DNA of 64,000 nucleotides, taken from assembly GCA_020186115.1 (NCBI GenBank), contig WSYJ01000186.1, positions 1,161,501 through 1,225,500 on the forward strand, given 5' to 3'. Below are positions 58,026-64,000 of this stretch, piece after piece; within the stretch, counting starts at the first letter, position 1, and each line of letters opens with the position of its first letter. The notes under the pieces are model-generated. The model did not search any database. It saw only the letters and a list, made by a program, of their open reading frames with translations, and was not told the origin of the DNA. This stretch comes from Histomonas meleagridis. Its lineage: Eukaryota > Parabasalia > Tritrichomonadida > Dientamoebidae. Both the position numbers and the translations under genes were made by a program.

Positions 58026-58843
58026 GACAAAAACATTTTCTCAAAAAAAGTTTTGACACGAGGTTTTCCAATCAAAGCAAAAATAATTTTTAATCTACTT
58101 GGAAAATCAAATAAATATACAATAATAACCAAGCATGCAGAGCTATATTATCCTTAGTAATTGTGATATTATAAATCTCAATTATAATCTGATAATTTCT
58201 TGGTGATAATATCGTCATCAACTAAATTGAAAAACAACACGAATAATTTTTAAATGTTTTTTTTTTAATTCATCTCATATTAAAATCTTAATGTTTTTGG
58301 ATTCAATGTTAATTTTTTTATTGCACATAATGCGATAACATATTAAATGTATTAAATGTTTATAATGTAACGTTTTAATTTGTTTTAAGCCTTGTTTGGT
58401 TTGCTCAATTTTTGAATAATTTCTTATTTATTTATATTTTATTTTATTGCTTTGTTATTCAAGAGGCTTTACCCTGAGAATGAATATCTTCCCATGCAAA
58501 AAATTTTCTAGCTCTAATTACTTTACCAAAATAAAATTTCATGAAATTTTAAGGATCGCGTCCGGTTGTAAAATTCATGTACGTTAAGGGGTTCGTTTTC
58601 TGAAGTTTATTGCGCGGGAATTTTTTGTTTCGAGTCTATCTCATTATAAATAGTGGCTTTAAATAATTTTCCCACATCCTCATATAAAGAACTATTACAT
58701 TTCCTATTTCATTAAATATATTTAATTAAATATTTTTTAATATTGATTGATTTTGAATTTTGAATCATTTTTTTAGTGAATCATAAATGAATTCAATAGC
58801 AGAGAGAAAAATATATTTCAAACAGTTTTTACTAACACACACA
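58026..58843. other. intergenic region containing the dispersed element
   Basis: 818 AT-rich bases. The left part is the promoter side of the ARM-like gene. The only recognisable structure is the dispersed element at 58564-58700. No RNA gene or ORF is supported. Confidence 0.4.
58564..58700. repeat. dispersed non-coding element, copy 2
   Basis: Second copy of the element at 31573-31722, same orientation, ending at the same CTATTACAT. It is shorter by a few small gaps, mainly in the AT-rich stretch before CATCCTCATATAAAG. Confidence 0.8.
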
Positions 58844-59182
58844 TTAAATTTGATTATATTCCTGAAAATCTTTCGCAAAAGGATCTTCTTCAACATGTGT
58901 AACAGGTGAAATCACCAAAAGGTCATTCGGCGTTTCCATTTCTTCTTTATTTGTAGGACTTGATGCGAATGAATTTACATCTTCCTTACGATTTCTGACA
59001 CGAACAATCCAAACAATGAGTGAACAAATCAAAAGCACTGCAATGATAACGAAGACAATTATAATGATCATATTCGTATTCTCATTTTTATTATTTGTGT
59101 TAACATTTGATTTATAAAACATTAAGAAAACTGAATAAAAGCTTTTTAACATATGTTGAATATCGAACAATTCCATATTCAT
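58844..59182 (-). pseudogene. membrane anchor and tail of a surface protein, probably truncated
   Basis: 112 codons from ATG 59180-59182. A transmembrane segment (about 38-60, MIIIIVFVIIAVLLICSLIV) is followed by a basic stop-transfer (RVRNRK) and an acidic tail ending EEDPFAKDFQEYNQI, where DPF resembles an adaptor-binding endocytosis motif. There is no signal peptide or ectodomain in the ORF. Protein-like remnants upstream (59183-59920) on the same strand suggest it is the 3' end of a larger, broken surface-protein gene. Confidence 0.55.
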
Positions 59183-59920
59183 AAAATATAAGTTCCGTGA
59201 ATGTGGAAATTAATATTGAATTAATATATGTACACAAAAATGTGTTAGAGAGAAATGTATTTATCGGAGCCATTGTCATTACGACGCCATATGAATGGGT
59301 AAAAACAAAAGAATGTGTTAAATCAGCAAAATTAGTTAATTAGATGAAAGTGCTGAATCAGATGAAGATGTTATTGGTTTGTTTTCACCATCGCTAACAA
59401 TAATTGCAAATTCATATTGTTTTCCAGATTCCAATTCTGATATATTATAGAATTCTTTATTTGAATATTGGCCGTAAGTTGTTAATGAAAATCCAATTTT
59501 TGTGGAAAGATGTACATTTTATATGTTCTTGAGTGATCCAAAATGTTCTCTTCAAATATGTTATTAGTAATATCCCAATCATCGAATTGCAATGATTCTT
59601 CATCAATTGAAGCAATCCCATTTAATGCATTGAATGTACCATTATGCTTAAATCCATTGGAACTAAAATAATTAAATTCATATATTTCCTTTTATCATTT
59701 GAATTCATTTTTATATTGAGCTGAATAAATTTCAAACTTCAATTGATATTTCATATGAAATATATTTATTTGGCATAAAATCAAAATTATCCATTGTATT
59801 CAGAGCGTCATATTCATATCTTTGATTTTAATGTATTTTTTGCCAAAGCATGTGATACACATTTTGGTGGCGAAGGGTCGATAATCATATTGTTAAATAC
59901 TTGCATTTAAATTCCAAAAG
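59183..59920 (-). pseudogene. decayed ectodomain of the same surface protein
   Basis: Read on the minus strand, several frames carry coherent protein broken by stops and shifts: HNGTFNALNGIASIDEESLQ and FDDWDITNNIFEENILDHSR (about 59500-59660), then SELESGKQYEFAIIVSDGEN followed by KPITSSSDSALSSN and a stop near 59340, then in another frame THSYGVVMTMAPINTFLSN (about 59220-59320). The LESGKQYEFAIIVSDGE part resembles the end of a fibronectin type III or similar beta-sandwich domain. The frame nearest the membrane anchor is not continuous with it. Confidence 0.5.
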
Positions 59921-60540
59921 AAGTTTAAATGTGACTTAAGGCAATCGACACGTGCATTACTATCATGTGAACGAGCGAACATTATCCACAGCCACATCCA
60001 CTACACTTGTTTGTGATTCATTATATGAAGGCAATGACTTTATTGATAACATTTTACGTAAAATGTTTGATAACTTAAATGATGAATCATTCAGATCGAC
60101 GATGACTCCAGTTGCACAAGTTTTAAGGGATGTGAGCATGTTTAAGCCAGATGTCACCAATATAGTGTTAATTGGAGGTTCAACTCATATTCTACGTGTT
60201 CAACAATTGTTACATGATTTCTTCAATGGTAAGCAGCCATATCTTGATGTTGATCTGGATGATGCAGTTGCATATGGCGCAGCAGTATAAGAAGTAATTA
60301 TTAAAGGTGATAGCTCAGATACAGTAAAAGATATTTTTTCATTAGATGTTGCATCACTTTCATTAGGTTTCGAAACAGCGGGTGGAATGTTAATATCATT
60401 GAACACAATTCCAGTGAAGAAGTCAAATGTCTTCAGGCCTGTGTATATCAGTCGCCTACAATCTTTTTTAAATCGGATGCTATTAGTATCAGCTCGTAAA
60501 ACATCACCTGCGTATTATGATTCTTTCATGAAAATTTAGG
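59900..60540 (+). pseudogene. Hsp70 fragment, truncated and interrupted
   Basis: The middle of an Hsp70 nucleotide-binding domain and the start of its substrate-binding domain: FKCDLRQSTRALLSCERA (from about 59918), then after a one-base shift LSTATSTTLVCDSLYEGNDF, the conserved TNIVLIGGSTHILRVQQLL and LDDAVAYGAAV. TAA at 60288 replaces the usual Gln codon, and the frame resumes (LDVASLSLGFETAGG, NTIPVKKSNVF) before further decay. Both ends of the gene are missing. The ORF at 59952-60290 starts at a GTG out of the native frame. Confidence 0.85.
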
Positions 60541-60711
60541 TTCATGTGTATATTAGATTTTATATTGAAGAAGATATTAGAAATCTGTTATTGTGATGGG
60601 GAAAAATTAATTAAATAGTTCTATAGAATTTGATCAAGTAGAATATATGAAATTAATAATAAATACGCAACCCTTAATGAAAAGATAAATATAATATTGA
60701 TGTGTCTATAA

Positions 60712-62079
60712 TTATATAAATATTGATCTTATGTCAGTGTTATGAATAACATTTATTTTGCATAAATTTACTTTTTGTGGCTCTATAACAATTTCAGACG
60801 GAGACATTGATTCTTTTCTAAATAATCCTTTTGAAATTAAAAATTCAAAAGATGATTTTGTTAACTTTTTAATTTTTTTTCTTTTTGTTGAATGTGAATA
60901 ATTTCTTTGTTTATCTGATGATAATTCTTGCTGTTTAATTAAATTCATTAAAGAAGTTAGATGATTTAAAATAAAATTAATATATTCACTTATAAATTCA
61001 TATTCAATTAAACCTTTATCTATTCCAATACAGAATATTTTCAAGTTATAAGGATAAATTGGTTTCCATTTCTTAATATTTTTGACAGATAATGATAATA
61101 ACTCATTATAATTATTTGAATTTAAGATATATAAATAATTTTCAGTAATTACCACAACACTTTTTATATATTTTGAATTATTATTTGGTTTATACATTGC
61201 AGGATATAAAATAGCACCAAAAAATACATTTTCTAAACATTTATTAAGAAAAATTTTCATAAGTTCTGAAGGTGATTTATATTCATATTTTTGAATATTT
61301 GAAATTATTTTCTTTTTTGATTTATTATATTCATTAGATAAATATTTTGGTAATAATGAAAGAATTTGTTTTTTTCCTCCTTTTTTTAAAAACACTAAAG
61401 CTTTGGAAGCTAAACGAAATCTATAAGTCAAATAAATAGCTAACAAATCATTTATATCATAATTATGAATAAATGTTTTTGAATATACAATGCTTACTGC
61501 TTGATTAAAAGCAAAAGTTATATCATTTTCATCTTCAAAGGAAGAAATTGATTTAGTCCAATGTCTTCTACAAAAATAAACATTAGTAATATATGGATTT
61601 ATTTCTATTATTGTTTTGTTTTGTGGAAATGGTTCCATTAAGTTATCAGGTGATTCATATATTGCAAATGATAGTGGATCAACAAGATGAAAAATTTCAT
61701 TACATAAATATTCGATTATGTTTGAAATCGGAAGGTCACACCGAATAATTAAATCTTTTCGCGTTGAATTCGGATATAATATATCAATTTTAATTTCTTT
61801 GGGATATAATATTAATTCAATTGAATTCTTAAATGCATAATCCGATATTTCATTTTTTTTATTACATAATTTGTATATAATTATCGAATCTTCATCATTA
61901 TTTTCTGGTTTAATAGCTAATAATAATAGATAATTTGGAGGTATTTGCATTCCATGTGAAAATATTAAAAAATTTATTATATCTGATTCATTAAGATATA
62001 TTGGAATTGTTGCATTAACTTGAGGAATATCATCTCTTCCAAAAACACGTGCCCTAACATTTATTGTATCTGAACTCAT
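60712..62079 (-). CDS. talin-like FERM-domain protein
   Basis: 455 residues from ATG 62077-62079. The order resembles a talin head: a first ubiquitin-like F0-type part (about 5-90), F1 (about 95-170, with YPNSTRKDLIIRCDLPIS), F2 (about 180-290, helical; FAFNQAVSIVYSK, LTYRFRLASKALVFL, LLPKYLSNEYNKSKKKI) and a PTB-like F3 (about 300-385; YIKSVVVITENYLYILN, LSLSVKNIKKWKPIYPYN, LIEYEFISEYINFILNHL). The basic tail (KRKKIKKLTKS) has no rod or actin-binding module. FERM heads bind phosphoinositides and membrane-receptor tails, so a role in cortex or adhesion is likely. It is divergent from the kelch gene. Confidence 0.75.
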   Translation of the reverse strand: MSSDTINVRARVFGRDDIPQVNATIPIYLNESDIINFLIFSHGMQIPPNYLLLLAIKPENNDEDSIIIYKLCNKKNEISDYAFKNSIELILYPKEIKIDILYPNSTRKDLIIRCDLPISNIIEYLCNEIFHLVDPLSFAIYESPDNLMEPFPQNKTIIEINPYITNVYFCRRHWTKSISSFEDENDITFAFNQAVSIVYSKTFIHNYDINDLLAIYLTYRFRLASKALVFLKKGGKKQILSLLPKYLSNEYNKSKKKIISNIQKYEYKSPSELMKIFLNKCLENVFFGAILYPAMYKPNNNSKYIKSVVVITENYLYILNSNNYNELLSLSVKNIKKWKPIYPYNLKIFCIGIDKGLIEYEFISEYINFILNHLTSLMNLIKQQELSSDKQRNYSHSTKRKKIKKLTKSSFEFLISKGLFRKESMSPSEIVIEPQKVNLCKINVIHNTDIRSIFI

Positions 62080-62390
62080 AAAAAATTAAAAATTCACAAA
62101 ACATTTTTATGATAACATAAATTGGTTAAAAAATTTATATCAATAAAGTTGAAAAATTATTTATTAATTTGATATTAAATTAAACTTAAGAAAATAATAT
62201 AATAAAATTATATTATAATCAAATCTTTTCTTCATACACTAAACCGTACTTTCTATTTTGATAAGTTCATTGATATCGATAAAAGAGACAATATAAATAT
62301 GAAAAAATCCTTTCTTTGTTATCTTTGTTTATTTCGATTCAAAAATATTTTGGGGCACCCCACCAAACCGCTTTATATTAAAACAATCAG
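62080..62390. promoter_or_regulatory. divergent intergenic region, FERM / kelch
   Basis: 311 bases. GGGGCACCCC at 62352-62361 stands about 30 bases before the kelch ATG, echoing the GGGCACCCCC at 20421-20430 before RPL35. TTTATATTAAAAC follows. Nothing else stands out. Confidence 0.4.
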
Positions 62391-64000
62391 ATGTCAAAGT
62401 GTAACCATTTGGTCAATGAAGGCATAATACAAGTCGGGGAAAAAGTTTACAAAATTATTGATGGTGATGATGGCTATCTTAGCTTATTTTCAGCTACACT
62501 CAACTCCGAATTTTCACCTGTTGAAACAAATGGTAATAAACCAACAAATCGCTACAAATATGCCTGTATCCAATATGGGAAATCACATTTTCTTCTTTTA
62601 GGTGGTGATAGTGAAACAGTTGATGATTTTGAAATCTGGAAATTCAGTGTCAAAAAAAATCAATGGGAACTTCTTCAAAACAAATCCCTGACACCACTTA
62701 AACGGCGCTATGGTCATTCAGTTGCCTTTTCAGCACAGAAACCCAAAACGGTTCTTTATATCTTTGGCGGCATCCGAGGAATTGAAGTATGTCAAACCTT
62801 AGAAGTCGTCACACTTAATGGCTCCACTTATACCTTTACCACCATTAAACACGGTAGTAAAAACTGGCCATGTCCACGATATTTCTCCACAATGATTACC
62901 ATGCAAAGCACCATATGGGTTTTTGGGGGCATTGACATGAATGGCAATCGACTTTCTGATCTTTGGGAGATGGACCATAGTATATTTGATTCGCAACCAC
63001 GCTGGATTAATCATCCATCGTTTCCATCAGCTCGCGATTCACACATTTCATGGGTCGAAAAGAACGATTTATACATTGCTGGTGGGTTTGGTGTCAAAGG
63101 TGTTCCACTTAATGACATTTGGAAATACTCCAAAGGCGGCTGGCAACAAACTATGATCTTTGAGTCGACTAATCCCATCTACAGTAGTAGCTTTGGGTTA
63201 TGCGAAGTCTCTAACTCATTAGTTTTAGCGAAACAGCGCTCACCATTTGCGGGACTCGATGGCCTTGTTAACAAGTTACGAATGAAACAACGTACATACA
63301 CAGATCAATTGCAACAAGAAGAAACGAATTTATCGGAACTTAAATCTCAATCGTCGACACTTAAAACTCAATGTGAAACACTTGAACAATATTCCAAAGA
63401 TAAAAAGCGAACGAAATCGATTGAAGAAATCATTTCATTATATAGCGACGAACGAAAGAGTAAATTACTTGAACAAACTAAAGAAGTTCGATTACAATTA
63501 TCGATGAACACGAAAGAAATTGTCTCTAATTTACCACATTCCATTAAAGTTGATAATTGTTTATCTAAACCTAAGTCGATATTATTATCTCGACAATTAT
63601 CATTAAAAGTGAAACAAGACGAAAAGAAATTCAACAAAATCAAGTCACAATATGAAATGGAAATTGAAATTTATAAGTCACAAATCTCTAAACTTGAAAA
63701 AGAATGTAAATTCGATGTTACGAAACTTCCGAATATTGATCCATCGAACTTTAATACATTTGAAGAATTTTCAAACACAAAATTAAAACCTAAAGAACGA
63801 ACTTATGCATTAACATTATTCCATGGGATTCAATTACGTGAATATCAACGATTATTATGTGAAATCCAAATATTAAAAGAGAAAATGAATAAAATCGACG
63901 AAAACTCACAAAGATATTCAACAATTGTTAATCATTTAAGTCGAAAACTTTCACGTAAATTCGCTAAAGTTGGTGCAATGCAAGAAGAACTTGAAAATTG
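62391..64000 (+). CDS. kelch-repeat plus coiled-coil protein, 5' part of gene
   Basis: ATG 62391 (MSKCNHLVNEGIIQVG) opens a frame that stays open to the right edge, 536 codons so far. Residues about 50-300 hold kelch beta-propeller blades: LLGGDSETVDDFEIWKF, IFGGIRGIEVCQTLEVV, VFGGIDMNGNRLSDLWEMD and IAGGFGVKGVPLNDIWKY, each with the Gly-Gly doublet and a later Trp. From about 305 onward the chain is charged coiled coil (MKQRTYTDQLQQEETNLSE, YEMEIEIYKSQISKLEKE). Kelch propellers bind partner proteins, often actin-linked; this partner is unknown. Codon use is less AT-biased than in the accessory genes. Confidence 0.9.
   Translation, partial: MSKCNHLVNEGIIQVGEKVYKIIDGDDGYLSLFSATLNSEFSPVETNGNKPTNRYKYACIQYGKSHFLLLGGDSETVDDFEIWKFSVKKNQWELLQNKSLTPLKRRYGHSVAFSAQKPKTVLYIFGGIRGIEVCQTLEVVTLNGSTYTFTTIKHGSKNWPCPRYFSTMITMQSTIWVFGGIDMNGNRLSDLWEMDHSIFDSQPRWINHPSFPSARDSHISWVEKNDLYIAGGFGVKGVPLNDIWKYSKGGWQQTMIFESTNPIYSSSFGLCEVSNSLVLAKQRSPFAGLDGLVNKLRMKQRTYTDQLQQEETNLSELKSQSSTLKTQCETLEQYSKDKKRTKSIEEIISLYSDERKSKLLEQTKEVRLQLSMNTKEIVSNLPHSIKVDNCLSKPKSILLSRQLSLKVKQDEKKFNKIKSQYEMEIEIYKSQISKLEKECKFDVTKLPNIDPSNFNTFEEFSNTKLKPKERTYALTLFHGIQLREYQRLLCEIQILKEKMNKIDENSQRYSTIVNHLSRKLSRKFAKVGAMQEELEN

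Noticed and set aside
62799-63156. 71-codon ORFs on both strands within the kelch gene
   Set aside because: Shadows of the kelch frame, which runs open from 62391 to 64000.

Overview
The window looks like nuclear DNA of a parabasalid protist (trichomonad-like; I infer this and cannot name the species). The reasons are very AT-rich DNA, long intronless housekeeping ORFs, short intergenic gaps, and several genes of two families greatly expanded in trichomonads: DUF3447 plus ankyrin proteins and BspA-like leucine-rich surface proteins. Eukaryotic cell-biology genes lie among them: Atg3, ribosomal protein uL29, a Rab-like GTPase, a BEACH protein, a SNARE and a talin-like FERM protein.

Layout. 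1-1395: 3' end of an alpha-helical repeat gene. 1436-16284: one satellite-like array of a 23-bp unit, about 640 copies, with a 93-base N gap. 16390-20837: housekeeping block (Sec7/PH-like protein, ER thioredoxin-like membrane protein, Atg3, and divergently from it ribosomal protein L35). 20987-35113: accessory block with a coiled-coil gene lacking an ATG, three DUF3447/ankyrin loci, a truncated BspA fragment and a decayed coiled-coil gene. 35582-47567: housekeeping block (Rab-like GTPase, 2614-residue BEACH protein, tail-anchored coiled-coil protein, Qc-type SNARE). 47697-56014: second accessory block, with an inverted broken duplicate of the coil/ankyrin segment, a full BspA-like gene and a fifth DUF3447/ankyrin locus. 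56619-64000: ARM-like protein, remnants of a surface protein and of an Hsp70, the talin-like FERM protein, and a kelch/coiled-coil gene running off the right edge.

The most unusual feature is shared by the DUF3447/ankyrin loci. After the DUF3447 part the ORF ends. It is followed by a tandem array in which each ankyrin repeat (32-33 codons, almost always open) is separated from the next by an AT-rich spacer of about 71-74 nt, giving a nearly strict 170-bp period at four loci on both strands. Terminal ankyrin modules end in ordinary stop codons. This looks like one exon per ankyrin repeat with uniform intron-like spacers, but a canonical GT-AG reading does not keep the frame. The spliced-gene model and a silent-cassette model are therefore both open.

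The accessory blocks also show recent rearrangement. A 1.5-kb inverted duplication carries complementary lesions in its two copies, and the 3' part of a BspA gene has been copied next to a decayed gene. At least four decayed genes can be read only by following frames across stops.
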